This document shows positions 26,487-35,840 of a stretch of DNA of 64,000 bases, one piece after another. The notes below the pieces were generated by a model that did no database searches, was not told where the DNA came from, and was given only the letters and a program-made list of their open reading frames with translations. Location: the NCBI GenBank assembly GCA_020026395.1, contig JAHHQM010000004.1:124001-188000 (forward strand). Reading direction: 5' to 3'. The DNA is from Alistipes sp. (lineage in GTDB: Bacteria > Bacteroidota > Bacteroidia > Bacteroidales > Rikenellaceae). Both the position numbers and the translations under genes were made by a program. Numbering within the stretch: the stretch's first letter is position 1; each line of letters begins with the position of its first letter.

Positions 26487-28079
26487 CTATTTTCCGAGAC
26501 GCATCAGATTCGATACGGGATTCTTATCGGGTTCGACAAACTCCGAGATGGGAGCCGCCTTGTCGCGCGAGAAGGTATGCAACTCGCGCACCACTTCCGA
26601 GAAGTTGCCCTGCTTATCCTTGGCAGCGGCCAGTACCGTATAGGGTGCATCCCAGTTGCAGAGGTAGAGTTTCGTCGTCGGGAACCAATACTCCTGACGC
26701 GATTCGAAGGTCGCGATAATATCCATGTCGCTTAACGTCTCGGACAAGGTCAGATCCTCCTCCGAAAGCGTTCCGTACCACATAGCGGCCTTTTCGTCCT
26801 GATGGAAGGTCACCGACACATACGCCTTACCGCGGGCATCGGCATACTTTTGGGGATTCAACGCATAGAGGTCGTCACCATTGAAATATTTGCCCATGGA
26901 GATCTGTACTTTCGATTCGCCGATCACGGTTGCAGCAGTCTTGATCGGCTTACTGCACTGCACTTCGGCCTGCGTTTTACCCATCTCGTCCATGCAGACG
27001 CACCATACATAATACTCCGTGTCGGGGGTCAGGTGCGAGAAAATATTACCCTCATCGCCACGGCTCAGGTTCCGATCCAGCATATCGAGGTTGGCCTCAA
27101 CGACATAATTCTCGGCAAAGGCTCTCATATCGGCTTTGTTGGCCTCGTACTCCTCTTTCGAAAGGATGCTCCACATATACTCCACCGTCTTATCCGAAGG
27201 AACGACATCCACGGCAAAGCCCGTCGAGGTGATGTCGCGGCTGTTGAAGGTGAACGTCACGTTCTCGGGTACCGTGGTCGGCTTGGAGGTTCTCACCTCA
27301 AACTTGTGGAGTTTCGTCGTGGGCACGCCCTGATCATATCCGAATACAAGGATGTAGTAGCTCGTATCGGTATTCCAGATGGTGAAGTTGTCGTCGCGGG
27401 TCACCGTCGATTTGCCGGTCACCAAGAAAAAATCGATCATACCTGCATTTTCGGCCAGCAGGCGTTCGAGGATCTGATCGTCGGTATATCGGTCGCACAT
27501 GGCCTTGGGGTAAACCGAATAGAAATAGGGATCTTCGTTGGCGGGCGTGATTTCAAACTCCACGTTGTCGTATTCGGTTTTGAGCACCTTCAATTCAAAA
27601 AAGTTCTCCGAAACAACATTGGGCGTAGCAAAAGGAACACACTCCACCTCGGTCGAAATTGCGCCTTCCCGATCAATACCCATCGCCACGGCCAGATACT
27701 CCGTATTGGGGTACAATTCCGCAAATTCATATTCGCTGCCACCCGTGGTCGTAATCAGTGTAATCGACTCGGCAAGCGTCTTGCCCTCGTCGGTCAGATA
27801 CTTGATCATTCCCGCAACATAGGTCTTCCAATCAGAATTATGCTCCGTTTCAAAGAGTGATTTTTGGATCACATCGAAATAATAGGTCAGCTGCTCGTCG
27901 GACGGCGTAACCGTCATCTTCACGGAGGTCGAAGTCGGCTCCGAAAGTTCGATCTGAAGGGTTACGACCTCCACGGGCGGCGCAGGAGGTATGGGTGCGA
28001 CGGTATCATCGTCATCGCAGGCGGTAAAAGTGCAGGCAGCAAGGGCCAGTATCGAGAAAAATAATTTCAAACGATTCAT
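26487..28079 (-). CDS. Surface or periplasmic lipoprotein with fibronectin-III-like repeats
   Basis: A 530-residue lipoprotein with signal MNRLKLFFSILALAACTFTAC. The mature protein starts CDDDD, an acidic start of the kind that directs lipoproteins to the cell surface in Bacteroidetes. Repeated beta-sandwich segments (about 40-150, 155-265, 270-385, 390-520) share the pattern of an S-x-x-V-opening strand and an L-x-P-x-T-E-Y turn (ELYPNTEYLAVA, HLTPDTEYYVWC). No catalytic motif is visible. A role in adhesion or glycan binding is a guess. It is monocistronic, ended by its own terminator. Confidence 0.8.
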   Translation of the reverse strand: MNRLKLFFSILALAACTFTACDDDDTVAPIPPAPPVEVVTLQIELSEPTSTSVKMTVTPSDEQLTYYFDVIQKSLFETEHNSDWKTYVAGMIKYLTDEGKTLAESITLITTTGGSEYEFAELYPNTEYLAVAMGIDREGAISTEVECVPFATPNVVSENFFELKVLKTEYDNVEFEITPANEDPYFYSVYPKAMCDRYTDDQILERLLAENAGMIDFFLVTGKSTVTRDDNFTIWNTDTSYYILVFGYDQGVPTTKLHKFEVRTSKPTTVPENVTFTFNSRDITSTGFAVDVVPSDKTVEYMWSILSKEEYEANKADMRAFAENYVVEANLDMLDRNLSRGDEGNIFSHLTPDTEYYVWCVCMDEMGKTQAEVQCSKPIKTAATVIGESKVQISMGKYFNGDDLYALNPQKYADARGKAYVSVTFHQDEKAAMWYGTLSEEDLTLSETLSDMDIIATFESRQEYWFPTTKLYLCNWDAPYTVLAAAKDKQGNFSEVVRELHTFSRDKAAPISEFVEPDKNPVSNLMRLGK

Positions 28080-28318
28080 AAGTTTTAAGGTGTTAAAGGT
28101 TTATATTCGGGTTGGATTTACCCGCGTCACAGAGTGCGCGACGGGGCTTTTTTGATCAGTTTTTCTTATTACAAAGGCTCTGTATTAAAATGCATGGTTA
28201 TTTTTCGGTAATATAAGAAAAATATCCTATACTTCCTGATAAAAATTTACTCAAAACACGGAATATTTTTTGCGCACAATTATTAAAACACTTCGCCCTT
28301 GCCATCCGAAACTATCGC
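28080..28318. other. AT-rich intergenic stretch with lost 5' end of yaaA
   Basis: About 240 bases between the lipoprotein start and the yaaA fragment. No gene is visible. An open frame without a start codon precedes the yaaA fragment, but only its last dozen residues resemble YaaA (around RNYRMEGNVRL). The rest is AT-rich sequence unlike the gene. Confidence 0.5.
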
Positions 28319-28705
28319 ATGGAGGGAAACGTCCGCCTCGCAGAGCACGACGAGCGGACGATGTTTGAATTTTGGCGGGATGTGCTCACCGACGAATTTA
28401 TCCGCGAAATCAAATCCGCGGGAGGTATTCTGGTCAATTTGGCGAGCAGCGAGATGAAGAATCTTTTCGACTGGAAACGCATCGAACGCGAGGTGCAGAT
28501 CATTACGCCCGAATTCCGCCAATGGAAAAACGGACGCCTTGTGATGGTCACCATCTACGCCAAGATGTGCCGCGGCGAAATGGTGCGCTACATCCTCCGC
28601 AACCGCATCGAAACCATCGATGCGCTGAAAGAGTTCATGTGGGAGGGATTCGCGTTCAACGCCGCGGAAAGCACCGACCGCAAATACCTCTTTACGGCCG
28701 AATAG
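28319..28705 (+). pseudogene. yaaA: YaaA (UPF0246) peroxide-stress protein, C-terminal half only
   Basis: YaaA proteins, which limit free iron and damage under peroxide stress in E. coli, are about 250 residues. Only the last 128 can be read here: EGNVRL, FEFWRDVLTDEF, ILVNLASSEMKNLF and VTIYAKMCRGEMVRYI, with an FNAAESTDRKYLF ending, all good family matches. The ATG at 28319 is an internal methionine in the conserved R-M-E-G motif, not a true start. The N-terminal half (LLSPAK-type motif) is not upstream in any frame. This is a 5'-truncated relic unless the fragment is translated by chance. Confidence 0.82.
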
Positions 28706-28706
28706 C

Positions 28707-29072
28707 CTACTTCTTGAAGATAAACCACACGGCGAGGATCAAACACACGAATCCCGCAATGTGATTCCAGCGCAGCGTGTCCGATTTCATGAACACCAGC
28801 GCAAAAATCGTGAATACCGACAACGAGACAACTTCCTGAATCACTTTGAGTTCCCAAATCGAGAACGGGCCACCTAACTGCGAGCTGCCGATTCGATTGG
28901 CCGGAACCTGGCAGAAATATTCGAACAGGGCAATACCCCAACTGAAGAAAATAATGGCCACCATACCGAAGCGCTCCAGCTTCGATTTGAATGCGATGTG
29001 ACCATACCACGCCAATGTCATGAAGATATTGGACAAAATCAAAAGCAAGACGGTAAGTAAACCTCGTCCCAT
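28707..29072 (-). CDS. DUF486 small multidrug-resistance-like membrane protein
   Basis: A 121-residue protein with four predicted membrane helices (about 5-24, 34-52, 72-94, 100-118), the size and pattern of DUF486 members in the drug/metabolite transporter superfamily. Characteristic sequences are TLAWYGH, FSWGIALFEYFCQVPANRIG and FSIWELKVIQE. Function is not established for the family. It lies about 30 bases after the flavokinase gene and could be the last member of the rsfS-ftsH operon. Confidence 0.88.
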   Translation of the reverse strand: MGRGLLTVLLLILSNIFMTLAWYGHIAFKSKLERFGMVAIIFFSWGIALFEYFCQVPANRIGSSQLGGPFSIWELKVIQEVVSLSVFTIFALVFMKSDTLRWNHIAGFVCLILAVWFIFKK

Positions 29073-29101
29073 AAATCAGTATAAATTTAAAACGGCAGAA
29101 A

Positions 29102-29464
29102 TTATACGCCCAGAATACGGGCTTTGTCGCGTGCGATTTGGTCGCGCAACGCGGTAATTGAATCAAAATGAATCTCGTCGCGGATCTTTTCCAGAAGCAC
29201 GACCTCGATTTGTTCGCCATACAACGAACCTTCGTAATTGAAAAGATGGGTTTCCAAACGACGGGCGCACCCTCCGACCGACGGATTATGCCCCAAATTT
29301 GACATGGCAAGGTAGCTTTCCCCCGCAACCCGAACCTCGGAACGATAAACCCCGTCCTCAGCCTCAAAACACTCCTCCACACGAATATTGGCGGTCGGGA
29401 ATCCCAATTCACGTCCCAAACGACGTCCTTCGACCACCACTCCCTTAACAACGATCGGTTCCAT
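29102..29464 (-). CDS. Riboflavin kinase (stand-alone flavokinase domain)
   Basis: A 120-residue protein matching only the C-terminal flavokinase half of bifunctional RibF. It should phosphorylate riboflavin to FMN. GRELGFPTANI is the conserved flavin/ATP loop; LAMSNLGHNPSVGG and ETHLFNYEGSLYGE follow, with the catalytic glutamate likely in the latter. The FMN adenylyltransferase half found in usual RibF (about 310 residues) is absent. The start overlaps the previous stop by one base (TGATG), arguing that the short form is a real gene. Whether a full RibF exists elsewhere cannot be seen. Confidence 0.88.
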   Translation of the reverse strand: MEPIVVKGVVVEGRRLGRELGFPTANIRVEECFEAEDGVYRSEVRVAGESYLAMSNLGHNPSVGGCARRLETHLFNYEGSLYGEQIEVVLLEKIRDEIHFDSITALRDQIARDKARILGV

Positions 29465-30570
29465 CAGATTTTATCGGTCAGTTTACGCACAAGGCTGAAT
29501 TGCGAAAGAAATTCCTTGGCAAAGACACGGATGACGGTGTAGGACGGGATTGCGAGCAGCATACCCCAGATTCCGGCCAGCGATGCCGCCATCAGGATCA
29601 CCAGAAAGATCTCCAACGGATGCGCCTTGACCCGTTCGGAGAACAACGTGGGCTGCACCACAAAATCGTCCAATCCCTTCAGTACCAGCAACACCGAGAC
29701 AATGACAAGCGCCGTATTTTCCGCACCCATATCCCCGATCGGATTGACAATACCCACAAACACCGAGATAATACCGCCCACGAAAGGCCCTGCATAAGGC
29801 ACGACATTCATCACGGCCATAATCAGACCGATGAAGCACGCATCACCCGCTTTCATGCCGAAAGCCATCATCGCCAACGCCACGGCCACCATCAGCATAA
29901 ACGATTCGGAAAACAACCCTGAAAAATAACGCGACAGGAGCAGCGTCACCGAATCCAGCGCGTGCGTCACGTTGTTCTGATAACGCGAAGGCACCATCGA
30001 GGTGACCATCGAATAGAACAAGCCCTCGTCACGCAGGAAGAAAAAGGTGATGAACGAAATCGAAAGAATCGAGATGACCGACGAGAAAACCACACGCACG
30101 ATGGACGACACCATCCGATTGAGTGAATCCATATCGACCACATCGCGCATCGTGTTGGCCAGCGAATCGGTCAGCGAAATATCCTTGTCCGACAACGCGA
30201 ACAGATCGCACAAATACTCCTGCATCTGCATCACGGGGCCTTGTATTCCCGCGATGACGGCCTTAAAGTCAAGGTTAATTAACTCGTGTATCTTATTGAA
30301 TACCAGCGGAACAAACAATGCACAAAAGATTGATCCAATGACCCAGATCAGCATCAGGGTCAGGAGTGCGGCCACCGAGCGCGGCACGTGTCGTCCTCGA
30401 ATTTCAAGCGCCACAATACGGCGCACCAACGGGCGTCCCATAACGGCCAACACCGCCGATACGAGAATGTATGCGACGATGTCGGAAAAGAACCATAATA
30501 TCGAAAGGACGACTGCCGCAACAACCGCCCCCACGACAAAACGGAGATATGTACCGGGGAACACCCTCAT
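29464..30570 (-). CDS. AI-2E family transporter (PerM/TqsA-like)
   Basis: A 368-residue inner-membrane protein with about eight hydrophobic helices: an N-terminal pair, a central soluble segment (about 95-160) and a C-terminal cluster with PYAGPFVGGI and VVQPTLFSERVKAHPLEIF. Family members export various small molecules or ions, and the substrate here is unknown. The gene is 5 bases after psd and overlaps the flavokinase start, in a lipid/protein-quality operon. Confidence 0.92.
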   Translation of the reverse strand: MRVFPGTYLRFVVGAVVAAVVLSILWFFSDIVAYILVSAVLAVMGRPLVRRIVALEIRGRHVPRSVAALLTLMLIWVIGSIFCALFVPLVFNKIHELINLDFKAVIAGIQGPVMQMQEYLCDLFALSDKDISLTDSLANTMRDVVDMDSLNRMVSSIVRVVFSSVISILSISFITFFFLRDEGLFYSMVTSMVPSRYQNNVTHALDSVTLLLSRYFSGLFSESFMLMVAVALAMMAFGMKAGDACFIGLIMAVMNVVPYAGPFVGGIISVFVGIVNPIGDMGAENTALVIVSVLLVLKGLDDFVVQPTLFSERVKAHPLEIFLVILMAASLAGIWGMLLAIPSYTVIRVFAKEFLSQFSLVRKLTDKI

Positions 30571-30575
30571 ATTTT

Positions 30576-31247
30576 CTATTTTTTAGGCAGCCGGGCAATC
30601 GGCGTTTGCGAACCGACCACACCATCACCCAGCTCGACGAGCAACTCACTGTCCTTGGGGATCAGCACATCGACACGCGAACCGAATTTGATGAAACCGC
30701 ATACGCTGTTCTGATCGACAGAATTGCCCACCTTCATGTAGGAAACGATTCGGCGTGCGATCAGACCTGCGATCTGACGGAACAGCACCTTCTCACCCGA
30801 CGGCGTACATACGACGGTCGTCGTGCGCTCGTTCTCGGTCGAAGATTTCGGATGCCAAGCCACCAGGAAACGACCCGGATGGTATTTGAAATACTCAACC
30901 ACACCGCCCACGGGAACCCAGTTCATATGGACATTGGTGATCGACATAAAGATCGAAATCTGCAACATCTCTTTCTTGAGGTACTCGTTCTCCATAACGA
31001 CCTCCGTCACCACGACACGACCGTCGCAGGGCGAGAAGACCAACTCCGAGTCGTGAATCAGCACACGACGCGGTTCGCGGAAGAATGCCACGATGAAGAA
31101 CCAGAACAGCAACAGCAGTACCGTGCTGACCCACAGCAAAGAAACCGAAGCCTGCTCAACCAAAAGATGATATATCAACCACCAGATGAGAGAACATACG
31201 ACACCTGAAACGAGAATAATCTTATAACCTTCCTTATTGATTTTCAT
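30576..31247 (-). CDS. psd: Phosphatidylserine decarboxylase
   Basis: A 223-residue pyruvoyl enzyme making phosphatidylethanolamine. Two N-terminal helices (about 8-55) anchor it in the inner membrane. SPCDGRVV is the conserved start of the catalytic domain, and FMSITNVHMNWVP carries the active-site His. Self-cleavage should occur at Gly-Ser in KFGSRVD near residue 190. This is the short Psd type common in Bacteroidetes. It directly follows cdsA, so two steps of phospholipid synthesis are co-transcribed. Confidence 0.95.
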   Translation of the reverse strand: MKINKEGYKIILVSGVVCSLIWWLIYHLLVEQASVSLLWVSTVLLLLFWFFIVAFFREPRRVLIHDSELVFSPCDGRVVVTEVVMENEYLKKEMLQISIFMSITNVHMNWVPVGGVVEYFKYHPGRFLVAWHPKSSTENERTTTVVCTPSGEKVLFRQIAGLIARRIVSYMKVGNSVDQNSVCGFIKFGSRVDVLIPKDSELLVELGDGVVGSQTPIARLPKK

Positions 31248-31266
31248 AACACTTTTAAGTTAGCAG

Positions 31267-32121
31267 TTACATAACCATAATCATATACACAAAGACGAAC
31301 GGCGCGGAAAGCAACATGGCATCGAAACGATCCAGCACACCGCCGTGACCGGGGATCAGCGCTCCCGAATCCTTCACGTCGGCCGCACGTTTGAACATCG
31401 ACTCGACCAGATCGCCCAACACACTCGTAATCGAGATGATGAGCGCCATCACGCCCCACGCACACAAATTCGCACCGAGCAGATGAGCCACCACAACGCC
31501 CATAATCACGGCACCGAACACACCGCCGAAGAATCCTTCCCACGATTTCTTGGGAGAGATACGCTCGAACATACGGTGACGGCCGATCGTCATGCCCACC
31601 AGGTAGGCAAACACGTCATTGACCCATACAATAAATATATAGCCGAACATCACGAACGGATTCCATGTCTCCGTGGCGATGATCGGGAAATAGCACATCA
31701 ACGAGAAGGGCAAAGCCACATAAAAGATCGCCATGAGCGTTACTCCGATATTGCCGGCGGGATTCTCCTTCTTACGCCACAATTCGCAGAAGAACATCAG
31801 CGGCAGGAGCAGCAAGGCAAAAGCCATTCCGTAGCCGTACAGACTGCGTGCGAATCCCGCATGAAGTACATCAACCTCCGTGGTAATCAACACGAAATTC
31901 AGGACGAACAACATCAATCCCGCAACGAGACCGATCAGTCGCTGGGGTGCGGCACCCCGTTTTTCCGCCAAATTGTAAAATTCGAGCATTCCGCCCACGA
32001 GGAGCAATGCCAGGAACAGACCAAAACTCCACTGTGACCACCAGATCGCGCCCAACATAACGACGCACAGCACGATACCGCTGACGGTACGCACAGCGAG
32101 ATTTTTCATTTTTTCACTCAT
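31267..32121 (-). CDS. cdsA: Phosphatidate cytidylyltransferase
   Basis: A 284-residue integral membrane enzyme converting phosphatidic acid plus CTP to CDP-diacylglycerol. About eight helices are predicted. The conserved cytosolic SPKKSWEGFFGG loop and the C-terminal signature PGHGGVLDRFDAML with its metal-binding aspartate are intact. It is placed 81 bases after ftsH with a hairpin in the gap, and 19 bases before psd. Confidence 0.96.
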   Translation of the reverse strand: MSEKMKNLAVRTVSGIVLCVVMLGAIWWSQWSFGLFLALLLVGGMLEFYNLAEKRGAAPQRLIGLVAGLMLFVLNFVLITTEVDVLHAGFARSLYGYGMAFALLLLPLMFFCELWRKKENPAGNIGVTLMAIFYVALPFSLMCYFPIIATETWNPFVMFGYIFIVWVNDVFAYLVGMTIGRHRMFERISPKKSWEGFFGGVFGAVIMGVVVAHLLGANLCAWGVMALIISITSVLGDLVESMFKRAADVKDSGALIPGHGGVLDRFDAMLLSAPFVFVYMIMVM

Positions 32122-32152
32122 TGTTTCAAGTGCTTTGTTCTATTTGTGAATA

Positions 32153-32187
32153 TTTGTCGCCTCCCTTATTTATCGGGAAGCGACAAA
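32153..32187 (-). other. Hairpin between ftsH and cdsA
   Basis: TTTGTCGC then TCCC (with one mismatch) pair with GGGA then GCGACAAA around a nine-base loop. No T run follows on the minus strand, so it is more likely an RNA-processing, stability or partial attenuation site than a full terminator. Confidence 0.55.
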
Positions 32188-32202
32188 ATCCGTTTGTTTC
32201 GC

Positions 32203-34227
32203 TTATTCGGCCTTCGGAACCTTCTCTTCAGGCTCTTCCGCAGCCTTCTCGGGGGCTTCCTTTACCTCTTCAGCCTTGGCCGACTCGGCTTTGGCCAACT
32301 TCTCGGCAGCCTCTTTCTCTTCGTGCTCGATGTCCTTCTTGCGCTTGCCGAAGATACGCTCGACATCCTCCGTGAAGACCACCTCTCGCGCGAGCAACAA
32401 CTCGGCCAGCTGCTTCAAACCGTCGGCGTGCGTCTTGAGCACCTCCTCGGCCATGACATAAGCCTTGTCGATTACCTTACGTGCCTCGATGTCGATCTGC
32501 TGTGCGGTCTTCTCCGAATAGGGTTTCGTGAAGCCCATATCGCTCTGACCCGTCGAATCGAAGTAGCTCAAGTTACCCACCTCGGAACTCATACCGTAGT
32601 AAGCCACCATTGCGTAGGCCAACTTCGTAACGCGCTCCAGGTCGTTCAACGCACCCGTCGAAATGCGACCGAAGGTCAGCTGCTCCGACACACGGCCACC
32701 CAGCGCGGCGGCCAGCTCGTGCATCAGCTGCTCCTGCGTCGTAATCTGTCGTTCTTCAGGAAGATACCATGCGGCACCTAAAGCTTTACCTCGGGGGATG
32801 ATCGTCACCTTGATCAGCGGCGAAGCGTGCTCCAAAAGCCAGCTTACCGTGGCGTGTCCGGCCTCGTGGTAAGCGATCGTACGCTTCTCCTCGTCGGTGA
32901 TGATCTTATTCTTACGCTCCAGACCACCGATGATACGATCCACGGCCGAGAGGAAATCCTCCTTCGAGACAAATTTCTTATTATGACGGGCAGCGATCAG
33001 CGCAGCCTCGTTACATACGTTGGCAATATCGGCACCCGAGAATCCCGGAGTCTGACGAGCTAGGAACGAACGATCCAAATCGGGATCGAGTTTCAAGTTA
33101 CGCAGATGCACGTTGAAGATCTCCTCACGCTCCTTCACGTCGGGCAGACCCACCTCGATCTGACGGTCGAAACGACCTGCACGCATCAGTGCCTTATCCA
33201 GGATATCGGCGCGGTTGGTTGCAGCCAGCACGATGACACCCGTATTGGTCTGGAAACCGTCCATCTCGGTCAGCAACTGGTTCAACGTATTCTCGCGCTC
33301 GTCGTTACCCGAGAATCCGGCATTCTTACCGCGGGCACGACCGATGGCATCGATCTCGTCGATAAATACGATACAGGGAGCTTTCTGCTTGGCCTGCTCG
33401 AAAAGGCTTCTCACACGCGAAGCACCCACACCGACGAACATCTCGACGAAATCCGAACCCGAAATCGACAGAAACGGCACATTCGCCTCACCTGCAACAG
33501 CCTTGGCCAACAGCGTTTTACCCGTTCCCGGAGGGCCTACGAGCAATGCGCCTTTGGGGATCTTTGCCCCCAGTTCGCGGTATTTGTCGGCCTTCTTCAG
33601 GAAATCCACGATCTCCATAATCTCGACCTTGGCCTCCTCCAAACCGGCTACATCCTTGAACGTAACGCGTTTGTCATTGTCCTTATCGAAAACCTGTGCG
33701 CGAGCCTTGCCGACATTCATGATGCCGCCTCCCGCACCCCCGCCGCCACGCGACATGGAGCGGAAGATCAGAAACCACACACCGATAATCAGAATCCACG
33801 GCAGAATGCCGACCAGAATCGACGTCCAGTCGTTCTCCTGCATCGAGTAAACCACCGGAACGGTGTAACCCGAAGTCTCCTCAACGGCTTGCAAATCCTC
33901 GCGGAACGCATCCACCGAGGGAATCGTATAAACAAGTTGTACGCCGCGTTCGGGCATACGTTTCAATTTGAGGTCGTTCTCATTGGCACGGTAAACAGCC
34001 ACAGCCTCCTTCTTCAGCGAGATCTTGGCTTCCTGGCGGTTTACGATCTCAATCTGCTCAACCTCACCCTTCTGGACCATCTCCGAGACGGTCTTCCAAT
34101 CACTCTGCACAGGCTCGGTGCCGTCCCCTTCGATCAGATACCATCCGATGATGAAAACAGCAACAACCCCGTAAATCCACAGCATCGACGGCCGTGGCAT
34201 ATTCATTCGATTATTTTTCTTCGTCAT
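32203..34227 (-). CDS. ftsH: ATP-dependent zinc metalloprotease FtsH
   Basis: A 674-residue membrane protease that degrades misfolded membrane proteins and some regulators. Two helices (about 15-33 and 135-155) flank a periplasmic domain. The AAA module has Walker A GPPGTGKT (231-238), Walker B FIDEID and arginine fingers in GRFDRQ. The zinc site is HEAGH (454-458). The C-terminus (about 630-674) is an unusually long Lys/Glu/Ala-rich tail. It starts 5 bases after rsfS. Confidence 0.97.
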   Translation of the reverse strand: MTKKNNRMNMPRPSMLWIYGVVAVFIIGWYLIEGDGTEPVQSDWKTVSEMVQKGEVEQIEIVNRQEAKISLKKEAVAVYRANENDLKLKRMPERGVQLVYTIPSVDAFREDLQAVEETSGYTVPVVYSMQENDWTSILVGILPWILIIGVWFLIFRSMSRGGGGAGGGIMNVGKARAQVFDKDNDKRVTFKDVAGLEEAKVEIMEIVDFLKKADKYRELGAKIPKGALLVGPPGTGKTLLAKAVAGEANVPFLSISGSDFVEMFVGVGASRVRSLFEQAKQKAPCIVFIDEIDAIGRARGKNAGFSGNDERENTLNQLLTEMDGFQTNTGVIVLAATNRADILDKALMRAGRFDRQIEVGLPDVKEREEIFNVHLRNLKLDPDLDRSFLARQTPGFSGADIANVCNEAALIAARHNKKFVSKEDFLSAVDRIIGGLERKNKIITDEEKRTIAYHEAGHATVSWLLEHASPLIKVTIIPRGKALGAAWYLPEERQITTQEQLMHELAAALGGRVSEQLTFGRISTGALNDLERVTKLAYAMVAYYGMSSEVGNLSYFDSTGQSDMGFTKPYSEKTAQQIDIEARKVIDKAYVMAEEVLKTHADGLKQLAELLLAREVVFTEDVERIFGKRKKDIEHEEKEAAEKLAKAESAKAEEVKEAPEKAAEEPEEKVPKAE

Positions 34228-34232
34228 AAATT

Positions 34233-34583
34233 TTACTCCTCGTATTCATAATGTTTGATGGGGGCATCGGCCCACAACTCCTCGAGTTTGTAGTACTCGC
34301 GAAGTTCGGTCTGGAAGATGTGTACCACCACATCCACATAGTCCATGGCAATCCAGAATGCGTTCTGCTGGCCTTCGATGCGCCATACCTTCTCACCCAG
34401 ATCCTCCAACACACGCTCCTCGATGCCGCTTGCGATGGCCGCCACCTGCGAAGGAGAATCGGCGTTGCAGACCACAAAGTGCGAACAAATCGCTCCGTCG
34501 AATCCCGTCAGATCCAACGACACGATATTCTTACCTTTTTTATCCTCGATTGCGCCTACGATAGTTTCTATTAATTTTTCCAT
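34233..34583 (-). CDS. rsfS: Ribosome silencing factor RsfS
   Basis: A 116-residue protein that binds L14 on the large subunit and blocks subunit joining when nutrients are scarce. Family marks include LDLTGFDGAICSHFVVCNADSP, WIAMDYVDVVVHIF and REYYKLEELWADAP. First gene of the rsfS-ftsH-cdsA-psd run, with a TACCTTTG promoter element upstream. Confidence 0.95.
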   Translation of the reverse strand: MEKLIETIVGAIEDKKGKNIVSLDLTGFDGAICSHFVVCNADSPSQVAAIASGIEERVLEDLGEKVWRIEGQQNAFWIAMDYVDVVVHIFQTELREYYKLEELWADAPIKHYEYEE

Positions 34584-34615
34584 AATGTTTCAAATACATA
34601 AAATATATAACCTTG

Positions 34616-34623
34616 CAAAGGTA
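34616..34623 (-). promoter_or_regulatory. -7 element of the rsfS-ftsH operon
   Basis: TACCTTTG on the minus strand, about 33 bases before the rsfS ATG; a T-rich region lies at the -33 position. Confidence 0.65.
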
Positions 34624-34683
34624 CAAATAAGAATCAAATTTAAAAATAGCGCACCCAATATTTTCCACTCCCGGGGACTATGT

Positions 34684-35586
34684 CTACAAGTCAAACAAGA
34701 TCGGCTGATGCTCCAAAATCGTCTTTGTCAGTGCATTAACGATCGATCGCTTGACATAAGTCCGGCGCACGGCAACGGCAATCTTACGCGACGTTGCGCC
34801 CTTGGCGAGTTGTTTGATGCGGTCGCGGTGATCTTTGGGGATGTATTCGATGGCCATTTCGGGGATAATCGTCAGGCATTTGGTACAATCCACCATGCGC
34901 ATCAACGTTTCGAGCGATCCCGATTCGAAGGTAAACCGCGACGGAATCGTACGGCGTGCCTGACACAATTCGACGATCTGGTCACGCATACAGTTACCCG
35001 GACTCAGAATCACAAGATCCTTCAAATCAATATCTTCGATGCGGATGTTGTGACGCTCGTAAAGCGGATTTTCGGGCGACACATACGCATAGAAACGGTC
35101 GTTGAACAATTCGTGTTCGATGATCCCCTCTCCGCAGGTTCCGCCCGCCACCAGAGCCGCATCAATACGGTCGCGCTTCAATGCCTCGATGATGTCCGCA
35201 GTGATCATTTCGCGGATTTCAAGCTCAACCTTGGGATAGGCGTGCACGAATGCGGGAATGAACTTATGCAAGAGATACGGAGCAATGGTCGGGATCACAC
35301 CCAGACGCAAACGACCTGCCGTTTCACCCTTAAGCTCCGACACCGCCTCCTTTATATAATTATAGGCACTGAGCGTCTCACGCGCCTGCGCCAGAACCAC
35401 CTCCCCCGCTTCGGTCGGAATGACAGGTTTCTTGGATCGGTCCAGAAGCACGACACCGAGCTCCTCCTCCAGTGATTTCACCTGCATACTCAGCGAGGGC
35501 TGAGTCACAAAACATTGATCGGCCGCTTGCGAAAAGCTGCCACAGTTGGCCACCGCCAACAGATACTCGAGTTGAACAATAGTCAT
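34684..35586 (-). CDS. oxyR: OxyR hydrogen-peroxide-sensing LysR regulator
   Basis: A 300-residue LysR-type regulator. The helix-turn-helix is at 3-60 (FSQAADQCFVTQPSLSMQ). The redox pair falls at C199 and C208 in GNCMRDQIVELC, the same numbers as in E. coli OxyR, so peroxide should form a disulfide and switch on defence genes. The ATG at 35586 (MTIVQLEYL) is used; an upstream ATG at 35631 precedes any LysR homology. It is divergent from the amino-sugar operon. No catalase or Dps gene lies in the window; the nearby yaaA, an OxyR target in E. coli, is broken. Confidence 0.96.
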   Translation of the reverse strand: MTIVQLEYLLAVANCGSFSQAADQCFVTQPSLSMQVKSLEEELGVVLLDRSKKPVIPTEAGEVVLAQARETLSAYNYIKEAVSELKGETAGRLRLGVIPTIAPYLLHKFIPAFVHAYPKVELEIREMITADIIEALKRDRIDAALVAGGTCGEGIIEHELFNDRFYAYVSPENPLYERHNIRIEDIDLKDLVILSPGNCMRDQIVELCQARRTIPSRFTFESGSLETLMRMVDCTKCLTIIPEMAIEYIPKDHRDRIKQLAKGATSRKIAVAVRRTYVKRSIVNALTKTILEHQPILFDL

Positions 35587-35610
35587 ATAACACACACTTA
35601 TTTCACACCT

Positions 35611-35618
35611 CAAAAATA
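35611..35618 (-). promoter_or_regulatory. -7 element of oxyR
   Basis: TATTTTTG on the minus strand, about 25 bases before the ATG. The intergenic region from 35587 to 35840 is AT-rich and holds this and the opposite promoter at 35774-35804. Confidence 0.55.
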
Positions 35619-35773
35619 TAAAAACAAACAATACAAAACAATTTTAAAGCTTATTTTTCATTTCTCTGACCGAAAAAAACATCCGCGAGAACCGATTTTC
35701 GCCCCATTTTACCAACTTCCGCCCCGAATGACACCTTCAAAGGCAAAAAGAAAATAAAAAAATTTAATTTTAT

Positions 35774-35804
35774 TTTGTCGTCATATACTTTTTTCGTAAT
35801 TTTG
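35774..35804 (+). promoter_or_regulatory. Promoter of the amino-sugar operon
   Basis: TTTG (35774-35777), 19 bases, then TAATTTTG (35797-35804); about 36 bases to the first ATG. Confidence 0.8.
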
Positions 35805-35840
35805 GCGTACTAAAATAAAGTATTAACATCCGCACGGGTC

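Noticed and set aside
28130..28160. Possible terminator (CCCGCGTC ... GACGGGG then T run) before the yaaA fragment
   Set aside because: Pairing needs several bulges and no gene that would use it is evident; too weak to list.
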